A stretch of 64,000 nt of DNA from an uncultured Prevotellaceae bacterium (GCA_900317325.1 ONGE01000019.1:58066-122065), one strand, 5' to 3'; shown: positions 1-8,465, counted from the stretch's first letter. Numbers and translations: made by a program. The notes: a model not told the origin generated them from the letters alone.

Positions 1-468
1 CATCATTTGCCCGTACCCGAAGATGCCGTTTTGGTTGTCAATGGTGCGTCCTATCCATTATCAAATCTTGACACCACAATAACCATCACTGGCTTACCCA
101 GTCATTTCAAATACAGGGAAATTCCCGTTTCATTTAGCGCCACTTATTATTCAAACACTGACAGTTGCACATCTTCTCATCTCAGTTTTCGTGCTCATAT
201 GATATTACCTCTCAAGCGAGATAAGACTTTCGCCATCTTCGCAGGAAAAGTTATAGACGAGCACAATGAACCAGTCTCAGAAGCAACAGTTCAGATTGGT
301 GATACTGCAACCCAAAGCAGTAATGACGGAACATTCAAAATAAGTTTCAAGGCAGCAGACCAATCCGAAATCAAACCTGTTAAAATCTCAAAAACAGGAA
401 AAAAGACAATTTTTCGTGAAGATGAATGCCCCGGAGAAGAACTCATTTATATTCTGCACAATCAGTGA
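1..468 (+). CDS. secreted protein with C-terminal CarboxypepD_reg-like domain, 5' partial
   Basis: The reading frame is open from the window edge to the stop at 466-468, so the N-terminus lies outside and the TTG at 7 need not be a start. The C-terminal part (from about base 230) has the beta-sandwich signature of carboxypeptidase-regulatory-like domains: GKVIDEHNEPVSEATVQIGD, then a NDGTFKISF strand, the arrangement seen at the N-terminus of SusC proteins and in many Bacteroidota surface proteins. The stretch before it is beta-rich with no recognisable motif. Codon use is visibly more AT-rich than in sppA downstream. I cannot say what the full protein does; the domain class points to an exported or outer-membrane-associated structural role. 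Confidence 0.7.
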   Translation, partial: HHLPVPEDAVLVVNGASYPLSNLDTTITITGLPSHFKYREIPVSFSATYYSNTDSCTSSHLSFRAHMILPLKRDKTFAIFAGKVIDEHNEPVSEATVQIGDTATQSSNDGTFKISFKAADQSEIKPVKISKTGKKTIFREDECPGEELIYILHNQ

Positions 469-699
469 GTATCATGATGCCTATCGACAAGTCGGTAAAG
501 GCATAAGTATAAAATGTGACAAAGCAAATAATCTACTCAACAATGTCAAGAAAAATGTTATTTTTTTCTTGCCATTGTGTTCGTCTTGCAGTATCTTTGC
601 AAATTGGAGTGTTGTGTTCTAGTGACATGAAGCCTTCACTTCGCTGCAATGGTTTGATAACAAACATTTTAGATTAATAATACAAAATCCTATACAGTT
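469..699. other. intergenic region before sppA
   Basis: Holds a hairpin at 478-503 (TGCCT/AGGCA outer and CGAC/GTCG inner pairs) that may end the upstream transcript, although no T-run follows directly, and the sppA promoter at 592-599. A frame at 416-622 overlaps the upstream gene out of phase and has no recognisable features. Confidence 0.5.
592..599 (+). promoter_or_regulatory. Bacteroidota -7 promoter element for sppA
   Basis: TATCTTTG matches TAnnTTTG. A TTG 20 nt upstream (569-571) can serve as the -33 element. Predicted leader is about 95 nt. Confidence 0.6.
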
Positions 700-2493
700 A
701 TGATGAAGAAATTTATCCTTATCGTTTGCGGCTCGTTTGTGGGCGCATTCTTGGCCTTAATCTTTTTGTTCATGTCGATGATCATCAGTTTTGCCGTGAT
801 GGGTGCCATGGGCATGGGCGGCAAGAGCTCAACTGCTGTTTCCAAGCACTCGATTCTGAAAATCGACCTGGGCACCGAAATCAGTGAGCGTGGCGGCGAT
901 GAGCCGGTCGACATGATGGCGATGATGATGAACCAAGGCGTGCCCAGCAGCTTGGGACTGAACACTGTGTTGTCGGCCATCGAGAATGCCGCCGAGAACG
1001 ATAAGGTTGAGGGCATCTATATCGAGTGCAACGGCGTGAGCGCCGCTCCCGCCACCCTCAAGACCATGCGCCGCGCCTTGAAGGAATTCAAGAAAAGCGG
1101 TAAGTGGATTGTGGCCTACGGCTACGAGGGCATCAACCAGGCCGACTATTACCTGGCCAGTGTTGCCGACAGCATCTACCTCAACCCGGTGGGTTCTGTT
1201 GACCTGCACGGTATGGCATCGGTAACGCCCTACATGAAAAAGATGTTTGACAAGATTGGCGTGGAGATGCAGGTGGTGCGCGTGGGCACGTTCAAGAGCG
1301 CTGTCGAGCCTTACATGCTCGAGGACATGAGCGATGCCAACCGCTTGCAGCAAGAGCACTACCTGGGCACCATCTGGAAAGAGATGCTCGACAGCATCGC
1401 CGCCGACCGCAAGTTGACATACGATGCCTTGAATTCGCTGTGCGACAGTGTTGTCATGACTTTCTCGGCCGACGTCCTCATGCAGGACAAGCTGGTGGAC
1501 AAGCTGGCTTACCGTGCCCAGATGGATGATATCCTGCGCGCCCGCACCAAAGTTGACAAGGATAAAGACCTGAAGTTCGTCACCCCCGATGACTTGGCCT
1601 CGTCGTTAGAGGACCCCGTGCTCGGCGACCACATCGCTGTGGTGTATGCCGTGGGTGAGATTGACGGCTCGGGCAGCTTCGGTTCCACCGAGGAGGGCAT
1701 CAACAGCGAGAAGTTGAGCGAGACCATCCACGACCTGATGAAAGACGATAATGTCAAGGGCATGGTGCTGCGCGTGAATTCGCCGGGCGGCAGTGCCTTT
1801 GGCAGCGAGCAGATCTGGAAGGCCGTCCAGGACTTCAAGGCTGCCGGCAAGCCGGTTGCCGTGTCGATGGGTGACTATGCCGCATCAGGCGGTTACTATA
1901 TCTCCTGCGGCGCCGACCGCATCTTTGCCGAGCGCACGACCATCACCGGCTCGATCGGCATCTTCGGTGTCATCCCCAGCTTCAATGAACTCGTCGAGAA
2001 CAAGCTGGGTGTTCACATGGCATCGGTCAAGACCAACGAGAACGGCGACATGGCCGCTGTGGGCAAGAAGCTGACTCCTGCTCAGCGTGCAGCATTGCAG
2101 AACATGGTCAACGAGGGCTACGAGCTGTTCACCAAGCGCTGCGCCGACGGTCGCCACGTGACCCAAGACTCCATCAAGCAGATTGCCGAGGGTCGCGTGT
2201 GGGACGGCATCACCGCCAAGCAGATCGGTCTGGTTGACGAGTTCGGCGGCATTCGCGAGGCCGTGGCATGGGTGGCCAAGAAGGCCAAGCTGGGCGACGA
2301 CTACAAGACGCAGAACTACCCCGCTATGGAGGATCAGTTCATGGCCTTGCTCGACAAGTACATGGTGACCCGCTACGAGTCACGCCTGCAGGGCGAGATG
2401 GGCCTGTTGTATGACTGGCACAAGCAGCTGCAGCGCATCCTGGGTCGCGACCGCATCCTCTGCCTGATGACCGATGGCGAAGTGGAACTTTAA
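700..2493 (+). CDS. sppA: signal peptide peptidase SppA, 67K type
   Basis: Membrane-anchored serine protease (family S49) that cleaves leftover signal peptides in the cytoplasmic membrane. The 597-aa protein has the two tandem S49 domains of the long SppA type. Residues 1-30 form one hydrophobic anchor. The catalytic dyad is visible: Lys199 in GTFKSAVEPY of the N-terminal domain and Ser396 in GDYAASGGYYIS of the C-terminal domain, preceded by the oxyanion motif LRVNSPGGSAFGSE. Start ATG at 700 follows an AT-rich leader. It is the first gene of a same-strand run with lpxK, a purine nucleoside phosphorylase gene and thiL, an order I know from Bacteroides genomes. Confidence 0.95.
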   Translation: MMKKFILIVCGSFVGAFLALIFLFMSMIISFAVMGAMGMGGKSSTAVSKHSILKIDLGTEISERGGDEPVDMMAMMMNQGVPSSLGLNTVLSAIENAAENDKVEGIYIECNGVSAAPATLKTMRRALKEFKKSGKWIVAYGYEGINQADYYLASVADSIYLNPVGSVDLHGMASVTPYMKKMFDKIGVEMQVVRVGTFKSAVEPYMLEDMSDANRLQQEHYLGTIWKEMLDSIAADRKLTYDALNSLCDSVVMTFSADVLMQDKLVDKLAYRAQMDDILRARTKVDKDKDLKFVTPDDLASSLEDPVLGDHIAVVYAVGEIDGSGSFGSTEEGINSEKLSETIHDLMKDDNVKGMVLRVNSPGGSAFGSEQIWKAVQDFKAAGKPVAVSMGDYAASGGYYISCGADRIFAERTTITGSIGIFGVIPSFNELVENKLGVHMASVKTNENGDMAAVGKKLTPAQRAALQNMVNEGYELFTKRCADGRHVTQDSIKQIAEGRVWDGITAKQIGLVDEFGGIREAVAWVAKKAKLGDDYKTQNYPAMEDQFMALLDKYMVTRYESRLQGEMGLLYDWHKQLQRILGRDRILCLMTDGEVEL

Positions 2494-2503
2494 TCTATTA
2501 CTG

Positions 2504-2536
2504 TAAATGGCTAAAGGCTAAAAGCTAAAGGCTAGA
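2504..2536 (+). repeat. short degenerate heptamer-like repeat before lpxK
   Basis: The spacer repeats GGCTAAA/AAGCTAAAGGCTAGA imperfectly right up to the lpxK ATG. Related A/G-rich TTAGAG/TAAAGG repeats occur at 4595-4624, 25973-26012, 63614-63650 and 63747-63768. Confidence 0.5.
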
Positions 2537-2537
2537 A

Positions 2538-3689
2538 ATGAACATTGACCTGTCCAAGATACTGAACAAGGAACAGCGCAAATCTATCATGAACGCGCTG
2601 CTCACTCCATTCTCATGGGGCTATGGTGCCGGTGTGTGGTTGCGCAATACCGCATTCAGCATCGGGCTGCTGCCTCAAGAGGAATTTGACATCCCTGTGG
2701 TGTCGGTGGGCAACATTACCGTGGGCGGCACGGGCAAAACACCACACGTAGAGTATATCGTCGAGGCGCTATACCGCCGCTACCACATGGCTGTGCTCAG
2801 CCGTGGTTACAAGCGCATGACCAAAGGCTTCATCCTGGCGAGCAACAACATGTCGCCTCGCGACATCGGTGACGAGCCTTATCAGATCTACCGCAAGTAT
2901 GGCGGGCTGATCACCCTTGCCGTGTGCGAGAACCGCCGCAAGGGCATCCGTCAGCTCATGCGCATTGACCCCGAGATCAACCTCATCCTGCTGGATGACG
3001 GTTTCCAGCACCGCTATGTGAAACCCAAGGTCAACATCGTGCTGATGGACTACAACCGTCCATCCTACGATGACAAACTGATGCCCCTAGGCACCCTGCG
3101 TGAGCCAGTGACAAGCCTGACACGCTGCGACATCGTGGTGGCAACCAAGTGCCCCACCGGCTTGTCGCCCGTTGACATCAGGATGATGAAGAAGAACCTG
3201 GAGCAATACATGTTCCCGCCGCCCTCGCAGCAGCTGTTCTTCAGCAACATCCGCTATGCCGACCCCGTCCCCGTCTTCCCGGTGCAGTCGCCGCAGCTGA
3301 CCTCGCTCAACTGGCTACACCCCGATGACGCCGTGCTGTGCCTGACGGGTATCGCCACGCCCAAGCCGCTGGTGCGCTACCTGCGCCAGTTTGCAGCGCC
3401 GGTCAAGGTGATGCACTTCGACGACCACCATTTCTTTACCCGCCGCGACTTCAGTGACATCTTCAAGGTGTTCAAGAGCCTCGAGGGGAAGCGCAAGTTC
3501 ATCATCACCACCGAGAAAGACGCCGTTCGCATCATGAACAACCCATATTTCCCGCCCACCAAGCGCAACTGCATCTACTACATTCCCATGCGGGTGGGTT
3601 TCCTCGAGAGCGAGGGTCCCAATTTCATCGAGTGGCTTGTCGGTCTCATCGACAGGCAGGGTGACTCGAGCTTAACGACAAACAATTAA
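2538..3689 (+). CDS. lpxK: tetraacyldisaccharide 4'-kinase LpxK
   Basis: Phosphorylates the 4' position of the lipid A disaccharide precursor on the inner face of the cytoplasmic membrane, a late step of the Raetz pathway. At 383 aa it has normal family length. The P-loop is VGNITVGGTGKTP (about residues 57-69), followed by LSRGYKR and by LLDDGFQHR (about 152-160), the hallmark of LpxK with its catalytic Asp. The C-terminal half carries FDDHHFFTRRDF and TTEKDAVR. A hydrophobic, amphipathic N-terminal helix fits peripheral membrane attachment. It lies 44 nt after sppA in a likely operon, and the start is set by the ATG straight after the repeat-rich spacer. Confidence 0.95.
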   Translation: MNIDLSKILNKEQRKSIMNALLTPFSWGYGAGVWLRNTAFSIGLLPQEEFDIPVVSVGNITVGGTGKTPHVEYIVEALYRRYHMAVLSRGYKRMTKGFILASNNMSPRDIGDEPYQIYRKYGGLITLAVCENRRKGIRQLMRIDPEINLILLDDGFQHRYVKPKVNIVLMDYNRPSYDDKLMPLGTLREPVTSLTRCDIVVATKCPTGLSPVDIRMMKKNLEQYMFPPPSQQLFFSNIRYADPVPVFPVQSPQLTSLNWLHPDDAVLCLTGIATPKPLVRYLRQFAAPVKVMHFDDHHFFTRRDFSDIFKVFKSLEGKRKFIITTEKDAVRIMNNPYFPPTKRNCIYYIPMRVGFLESEGPNFIEWLVGLIDRQGDSSLTTNN

Positions 3690-3732
3690 TTATTATCCTA
3701 CCAAAAAACTTAAACAAGAAAGGACTGTTCTT

Positions 3733-4575
3733 ATGGTTAACGAGAAAAACTTGCTGGAGAAGATTCAAGAGACCAGCGAATTCATCAAGCAACGCGTAAA
3801 CAATAAGTTACCCAAGACTGCCATCATCCTGGGCACCGGCCTGGGCGCCGTGGTGGAACATATCAACATCGAAGTCGAGATCCCCTACGGTGAAATTCCC
3901 AATTTCCCCGTCTCGACGGTACAGGGCCACAAGGGCCGCCTCATCTTCGGCACGCTGGGCAACAAGTATATCATGGCGATGCAGGGCCGTTTCCATTATT
4001 ACGAGGGCTACTCGATGCTGCAGGTGACCTTCCCCGTGAGGGTGATGAAAGCCATCGGCATCAAGACCGTCTTTGTCTCCAACGCATCGGGCGGCATGAA
4101 TCCCGCCTTCAAGGTGGGTGACCTGATGGTCATCACCGACCACATCAACGTCTTCCCCGAGCACCCGTTGCACGGCAAGAACATCGACGAGCTGGGCCCG
4201 CGTTTCCCGGCCATGGTCGATGCTTACAGCCCCCGCTTGATCCAGATGGCACGCGACATTGCCAAGGAAAAGGGCATCCGTCTGATGGAGGGTGTGTATG
4301 TGGGCACCCAGGGTCCCACCTTCGAGACCCCGGCCGAGTATCGCTACTTCTGGCGCATCGGCGGCGACGCCGTGGGCATGAGTACCGTTCCCGAGGTGAT
4401 TGTGGCCCGTCACGGCGACATGGAGGTATTCGGCATTTCTATCATCACCGACCTGGGTGTTGAAGGCGCTGTCGAGAAGGCTTCCCACGAGGAGGTGCAG
4501 AAGGCTGCCGCTGCAGCCCAGCCCATCATGGCCATGCTCGTCCAGGAGATGATCAACCGCTTCGAGGAACTGTAA
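3733..4575 (+). CDS. purine nucleoside phosphorylase, PunA/PNP family 2
   Basis: Cleaves purine nucleosides with phosphate to free base and ribose-1-phosphate (purine salvage, cytoplasm). The 280-aa length is typical of trimeric PNPs. Visible motifs: ILGTGLGAVV (phosphate loop, about residue 32), GRFHYYEGYSM, VSNASGGMNP, DHINVFPEHPLHGKN and the base-binding GTQGPTFETPAEYR, followed by GMSTVPEVIVARH. An AG-rich ribosome-binding stretch (AAGAAAGGA) lies about 10 nt before ATG 3733. It sits between lpxK (44 nt upstream) and thiL (95 nt downstream) on the same strand. Confidence 0.93.
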   Translation: MVNEKNLLEKIQETSEFIKQRVNNKLPKTAIILGTGLGAVVEHINIEVEIPYGEIPNFPVSTVQGHKGRLIFGTLGNKYIMAMQGRFHYYEGYSMLQVTFPVRVMKAIGIKTVFVSNASGGMNPAFKVGDLMVITDHINVFPEHPLHGKNIDELGPRFPAMVDAYSPRLIQMARDIAKEKGIRLMEGVYVGTQGPTFETPAEYRYFWRIGGDAVGMSTVPEVIVARHGDMEVFGISIITDLGVEGAVEKASHEEVQKAAAAAQPIMAMLVQEMINRFEEL

Positions 4576-4594
4576 TATGCGGTCTGCGCCCGCA

Positions 4595-4624
4595 GGTTAG
4601 AGTCTAGGGGTTAGAGTTTAGAGA
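4595..4624 (+). repeat. short TTAGAG-type repeat between PNP gene and thiL
   Basis: Imperfect tandem units GGTTAGAG, GTCTAGG, GGTTAGAG, TTTAGAG. Same flavour as the repeats at 2504 and 63614. Confidence 0.5.
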
Positions 4625-4670
4625 AGCTTCTGCCCGCCGAACTGATAACAGACAACATAAAACATCATTA

Positions 4671-5723
4671 ATGAAAGAAACCGAAATATCGACCTTGGGT
4701 GAATTCGGCTTGATCGATCACCTCACCAAGTCATTCCCGGTGCGCAACGAGTCCACACGACGCGGTGTGGGCGACGATTGTGCCGTCATCAACTACGGCA
4801 AGGACCGCGAGACACTCGTCACCACCGACCTGTTGCTCGAAGGCATCCACTTCGACCTGACCTACGTGCCACTGATGCACCTGGGCTACAAGGCCATCGT
4901 GGTGAACCTGAGCGACGTGTATGCCATGAACGGCACGCCGCGCCAGGTGACCGTTTCGCTGGGCATCAGTAAGCGATTCACACTGGAGCACATCGAGCAA
5001 CTGTACGAGGGCATGCGCATCGCCTGTGAGCACTACGGTGTGGACCTCGTGGGTGGCGACACCAGCGCCTCGGTCACGGGACTCATCATCAGTGTGACTT
5101 GTCTGGGCGAGGCCGCCAAGGACGATATCGTGTATCGGACCGGCGCCAAGGACACCGACCTGATCTGCGTGAGCGGCAACTTGGGAGCAGCCTACATGGG
5201 CCTCCAATTGCTGGAACGTGAGCGACAAGTGAGCGCCCAGATGAAAGACAAGGAATTTGAACCCGATTTCTCGGGCAAGGAATACATCATCGAGCGCCAG
5301 CTCAAGCCCGAAGCACGCCGCGACGTCGTTGAGGAACTGCGTGAGTTGGGCATCCGTCCCACTGCGATGATGGACGTGAGCGACGGCCTGTCGAGCGAGC
5401 TGCTGCACATCTGCAAGGACTCGGGCGTGGGCTGCCGCGTGTATGAGGACCGCATCCCCATCGACTATCAGACGGCCCTCATGGCCGAGGAACTGAACAT
5501 GAATCTCGTCACCGCTGCCATGAACGGCGGCGAGGACTACGAGCTGCTGTTCACCGTTCCCCTGGCTGATCACGAGAAGGTGGCGCGAATGAAGACCGCC
5601 CGTCTCATCGGCCGCATCACCAAGCCCGACTTGGGCGCCTACATGGTCACGCGCGATGACCAGGAACTCGCCATCAAGGCCCAGGGCTGGAATGCCTTTA
5701 CCCCCGAAAGCGATAAAGCCTGA
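4671..5723 (+). CDS. thiL: thiamine-monophosphate kinase ThiL
   Basis: ATP-dependent phosphorylation of thiamine monophosphate to thiamine diphosphate, the last step of cofactor synthesis. The 350-aa protein has the PurM/ThiL fold signatures: GVGDDCAVI near residue 33, TTDLLLEGIHFD (metal and substrate site), VVNLSDVYAMNGTPR, LVGGDTSAS, and the C-terminal MMDVSDGLSSEL plus NGGEDYELLFTV. All the Asp-rich metal sites look intact. A strong hairpin terminator follows 28 nt after the stop, so thiL probably closes the sppA-lpxK-PNP-thiL unit. Confidence 0.95.
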   Translation: MKETEISTLGEFGLIDHLTKSFPVRNESTRRGVGDDCAVINYGKDRETLVTTDLLLEGIHFDLTYVPLMHLGYKAIVVNLSDVYAMNGTPRQVTVSLGISKRFTLEHIEQLYEGMRIACEHYGVDLVGGDTSASVTGLIISVTCLGEAAKDDIVYRTGAKDTDLICVSGNLGAAYMGLQLLERERQVSAQMKDKEFEPDFSGKEYIIERQLKPEARRDVVEELRELGIRPTAMMDVSDGLSSELLHICKDSGVGCRVYEDRIPIDYQTALMAEELNMNLVTAAMNGGEDYELLFTVPLADHEKVARMKTARLIGRITKPDLGAYMVTRDDQELAIKAQGWNAFTPESDKA

Positions 5724-5750
5724 TCACACGTCTCACAGACCGACATCATG

Positions 5751-5793
5751 ATTGCACAAGCGATGAAGCACTCATCCTTGTGCAATTCTTTTT
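5751..5793 (+). terminator. intrinsic terminator after thiL
   Basis: Perfect 10-bp stem (ATTGCACAAG at 5751-5760, complement at 5777-5786) followed by TTCTTTTT. Confidence 0.85.
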
Positions 5794-5947
5794 ACCCCAT
5801 CCACAAAAGCCCATTTTTCGGTTTCAAAATGACATCAAACGATGTATTATTATGATATTTCAATGATTTTTGGTCGTTTTTTGCTAAATTGTGTTAATTT
5901 CAGTCATTTTTTCGTCATTTTATTAGGAACGAAAAAACAAATGGCCT

Positions 5948-5955
5948 TATATTTG
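5948..5955 (+). promoter_or_regulatory. Bacteroidota -7 promoter element for the candidate short transcript
   Basis: TATATTTG followed by C matches TAnnTTTGC. A good -33 box is not evident. Confidence 0.5.
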
Positions 5956-6013
5956 CAATGGTTTTCATGGTATTAGTTTTTTAAGATTGAGAAAACTTGC
6001 GCTAACTCAGTGT

Positions 6014-6136
6014 ATGATTTCTGTTTCAATGACCGAGTTTCAGCCAAGTTTCAAGAAAATCAAGTTGTCGGGAGACAAGTCGGTTTTCAACATGTTTAAG
6101 GTTTATGTTAATGGTATTAGAAGGTTAATTAGTTAA
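6014..6136 (+). CDS. possible 40-aa small protein
   Basis: ATG 6014 opens a frame that ends at TAA 6134-6136, five nucleotides before the terminator stem. The peptide starts MISVSMTEFQPSFKK and ends VYVNGIRRLIS; it is basic, with no membrane segment or known motif. The frame stays open upstream past a TTG at 5987. There is no clear ribosome-binding site. It may be chance; its support is the fit between promoter, frame and terminator. Confidence 0.3.
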   Translation: MISVSMTEFQPSFKKIKLSGDKSVFNMFKVYVNGIRRLIS

Positions 6137-6140
6137 AAAC

Positions 6141-6176
6141 AGGCCCATGACGTTGAGTCAAGGGTCTGCTTTTTTT
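6141..6176 (+). terminator. intrinsic terminator of the candidate short transcript
   Basis: Stem of about 10 pairs (6142-6151 with 6157-6166, one A-A mismatch), loop GTTGA, then GC and seven T. Confidence 0.8.
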
Positions 6177-6372
6177 AGCATCCCCTGTCCTGATGACCAT
6201 ACACGATTTCATTAAACTTTCCCGGCTATCTCAAGTCTTAACTGTACATATACAAAAAACGGCAAGCCCTTCGCTCAGTCGGATTCCCGAGGCATGTCAT
6301 GCCCCTCGCGTCCCGAACCCGACAGGGCCACTGAAATGTGAGAATAAATTTGGCATTTCACTCGGCTTGCAG

Positions 6373-6380
6373 TAATTTTG
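6373..6380 (+). promoter_or_regulatory. -7 promoter element, near-leaderless start
   Basis: TAATTTTG lies only 8 nt before ATG 6389, so the mRNA should begin within a few nucleotides of the start codon. Confidence 0.65.
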
Positions 6381-6388
6381 CAGAGAGA

Positions 6389-7168
6389 ATGAGAAGTGTT
6401 GTTATCATAGGCTCAGGAAATGTAGCCACCAGCCTGGCGCACGGGTTGGCCGCACATTGCCGTGTGGTGCAAATCTACAGCCGACGGTTGGAGCATGCCC
6501 AGATGCTGGCCGATGCCGTGGGCTGCCCAGACGCCACCGATGACCTGCAGGCCCTCGCCACCGGAGCCGACGCCTATATCATCGCGGTGAGCGACGACGC
6601 CATAGCCGATGTGATTGCAGCAACCCCCGACAACGGAGCGCTGTGGGTGCACACCTCTGGCAGCAAGCCGATAGACCTGTTCGCCGGCCGCCGTGCCCAT
6701 TGCGGCGTGATGTGGCCGATGCAATCCTTCTCCCGCCAAGTGGTGACACCGCTCGACGAGGTGCATTTCTTTATCGAAGCCAGCGACAGCGACACCCTAG
6801 CCGAAATGCGCTCGCTAGGCAACATGATCTCGCGCCACGTCACCGAGGCCGACAGCGAGCAACGGCTGCGACTGCACATCGCTTCGGTCTTCTCATGCAA
6901 CTTTGCCAACCACATGTGGACTCTGGCCCACGAGGTGCTGAGCGACGCCGGCCTGCCTTTTGAAGCCCTGATGCCGCTCATCCGCACCACGGTTGATAAA
7001 CTGGATCGCCTGACGCCCGCCCAAAGCCAAACAGGGCCAGCCATACGCCACGACGTCCAGGTAATCGCCCGTCACCTGGCGATGCTTGACGGCGACAAGC
7101 GAGACATTTACCGCTTGTTGTCCGACTCTATCATGAATCACAACCCACAAGACGACCATGCTCAATAA
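6389..7168 (+). CDS. Rossmann-fold DUF2520 domain protein
   Basis: 259 aa from ATG 6389. The frame extends upstream to 6338, but the promoter box at 6373 excludes that start. The N-terminus MRSVVIIGSGNVATSLAH is a nucleotide-binding Rossmann motif (GxGNVA), followed by a dinucleotide-fold domain and a helical C-terminal DUF2520 domain (HIASVFSCNFANHMWTLA). It is related to the pyrroline-5-carboxylate reductase and F420/NADP-oxidoreductase superfamily; no substrate is known to me. It overlaps the next gene (Maf) by 11 nt, implying coupled translation. In Bacteroides I recall kdsC between these two; it is absent here. Confidence 0.85.
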   Translation: MRSVVIIGSGNVATSLAHGLAAHCRVVQIYSRRLEHAQMLADAVGCPDATDDLQALATGADAYIIAVSDDAIADVIAATPDNGALWVHTSGSKPIDLFAGRRAHCGVMWPMQSFSRQVVTPLDEVHFFIEASDSDTLAEMRSLGNMISRHVTEADSEQRLRLHIASVFSCNFANHMWTLAHEVLSDAGLPFEALMPLIRTTVDKLDRLTPAQSQTGPAIRHDVQVIARHLAMLDGDKRDIYRLLSDSIMNHNPQDDHAQ

Positions 7169-7733
7169 TCTCAAGAAATATGATGTGGTGCTGGGCAGCA
7201 ATTCGCCCCGCCGCCGGGAACTGCTCAACGACATGGGCGTGACATTCCGTGTCGAGGCCATCAAGGGCATAGACGAGAGCTATCCTGAGAGCCTGCCTGT
7301 AGAGGAAATCCCTGTCTATCTCGCCCGTATCAAGGCCGAGGGCCATCCGCTGCAGTCCAACGAGCTGCTCATCACCGCCGACACCGTAGTCGTGCTCGAC
7401 GAGGCCGTGCTGGGCAAGCCCACAGGCGAAGCCGATGCCCATCGCATGCTGCGTGCCCTCTCGGGACGCGCCCACCGGGTCATCAGCGGCGTGTGCGTCA
7501 CCACGGCTGAGCGCTGCGAGTCGTTTGCCGACACCAGCATCGTGCACTTCGCCGAGCTGACCGACGACGAGATTGACTACTACATCGAGCATTACCGCCC
7601 GCTGGACAAGGCTGGCGCCTATGGCATCCAGGAATGGATCGGCAACATCGGCATCAGCGGCATCAACGGCGACTTTTACAACGTGATGGGTCTGCCCACA
7701 CGCAAACTATACCAATTATTGAAATCATTCTAA
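7158..7733 (+). CDS. Maf-family nucleoside triphosphate pyrophosphatase
   Basis: House-cleaning enzyme that hydrolyses non-canonical or dTTP/UTP-type nucleotides to monophosphate and pyrophosphate. At 191 aa it has family length. The signature is complete: LGSNSPRRRELLNDMG near residue 13, ITADTVVVLDEAVLGKP (catalytic Asp), ALSGRAHRVISGV, and the C-terminal DKAGAYGIQEW. By sequence it is closest to the YhdE-like (dTTP/UTP) group. Its ATG at 7158 sits inside the end of the DUF2520 gene. Confidence 0.92.
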   Translation: MLNNLKKYDVVLGSNSPRRRELLNDMGVTFRVEAIKGIDESYPESLPVEEIPVYLARIKAEGHPLQSNELLITADTVVVLDEAVLGKPTGEADAHRMLRALSGRAHRVISGVCVTTAERCESFADTSIVHFAELTDDEIDYYIEHYRPLDKAGAYGIQEWIGNIGISGINGDFYNVMGLPTRKLYQLLKSF

Positions 7734-7745
7734 AGTATCATCGTT

Positions 7746-8465
7746 ATGGAAAAAAGTAAATTATTCATATTGATGGCGCTGGCGCTGATGATGTGCCCGG
7801 TGAGCCATCTTGCCGCCCAGGACATAAGACAAGAGGCCGCATCTCTTCTCGACCCCGACACCGTGGCCACACGCAACGACACCGTGTATTTCTACGACAC
7901 CTGGCAACAGATGTTCAACATGCAACCTGCTGCAATGTTCACCACTCCCGATGCCGAGGTCTATTCGATCAGCGAAATCTATATCAGGTCGGACCGTGAC
8001 AGCCTTAACGACATCATCCAGAATTTACACATCGCCCTATCGGTAAGCGACAGCATCTGGCTGGTGAACTGCGATTACCTGAAAAAGCAGTTCAAGGTTG
8101 ATTACAAGGACATCCAGCGATATAATCCTGTATTCTTTTCCGATAAGGCTGCATTCTTTATGGCTTATACGACCTTGACCTTGAAAGACTTGCTCAATGG
8201 CGACATCGATGACACTTCTTACCAGTCGACCGTGGCCTATTATTACATCGACTTCAAGAACCGCAAAATTGACCGAGTCACCCACAAATACATGAGCAAA
8301 CTGCTCGCCGATTATCACGACCTGCAGATGCGCTACGAGGGCATGAAGGACTACAAGAAGCCCCATGTCATCCAGGAGTTCTTGTTCCGATACATTGATC
8401 GAGCCTCCGAGGACGTCACGCGCCCCTCGATTCCCGATCTCATTGCAGCTTGGCCAGATAATTAA
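7746..8465 (+). CDS. secreted protein of unknown function, tandem paralog A
   Basis: 239 aa with a clear Sec signal peptide (MEKSKLFILMALALMMCPVSHLAAQ). I do not recognise the family. It shares with the next gene two strong blocks, NDTVYFYDTWQQ (about residue 43) and DYHDLQMRYEGMKDYKK (about 192), as well as the sequence between them, so the two arose by tandem duplication. There is no lipobox; the product is probably periplasmic or released. It lies 12 nt after maf and 33 nt before its copy, so the run may be one operon leading into the ABC importer. Confidence 0.75.
   Translation: MEKSKLFILMALALMMCPVSHLAAQDIRQEAASLLDPDTVATRNDTVYFYDTWQQMFNMQPAAMFTTPDAEVYSISEIYIRSDRDSLNDIIQNLHIALSVSDSIWLVNCDYLKKQFKVDYKDIQRYNPVFFSDKAAFFMAYTTLTLKDLLNGDIDDTSYQSTVAYYYIDFKNRKIDRVTHKYMSKLLADYHDLQMRYEGMKDYKKPHVIQEFLFRYIDRASEDVTRPSIPDLIAAWPDN

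Larger units (their letters stand above)
5962..6176 (+). ncRNA. candidate small RNA or small-ORF transcript
   Basis: A TAnnTTTG box at 5948 and a hairpin-plus-T7 terminator at 6141-6176 bracket about 200 nt with no long ORF. Inside are a stem-loop TTGTC-GGGA-GACAA near 6065-6078, a 10-bp direct repeat ATGGTATTAG at 5967-5976 and 6111-6120, and a 40-codon frame at 6014-6136. The region could be a regulatory RNA (Bacteroidales have 6S-like and other RNAs with just this promoter/terminator layout) or a tiny mRNA. I cannot assign it to a known RNA family by eye. Confidence 0.45.
5724..6388. other. gene-poor 665-bp gap between thiL and the DUF2520 gene
   Basis: Contains, in order, the thiL terminator, an AT-rich stretch, a promoter-like box at 5948, a roughly 200-nt candidate transcript ending in a terminator at 6141-6176, then about 190 bp in which I see only small GC palindromes (for example around 6278-6310), and the promoter of the next gene at 6373. 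Confidence 0.6.

Noticed and set aside
416-622. 68-codon plus-strand frame after the first gene
   Set aside because: Overlaps the upstream gene out of phase, runs through the sppA promoter, and has a low-complexity peptide.
6270-6330. Small GC palindromes between the short transcript and the DUF2520 gene
   Set aside because: Stems of 4-5 bp without repeat structure; resemblance to the 28398 element hairpins is too weak to claim a second copy.
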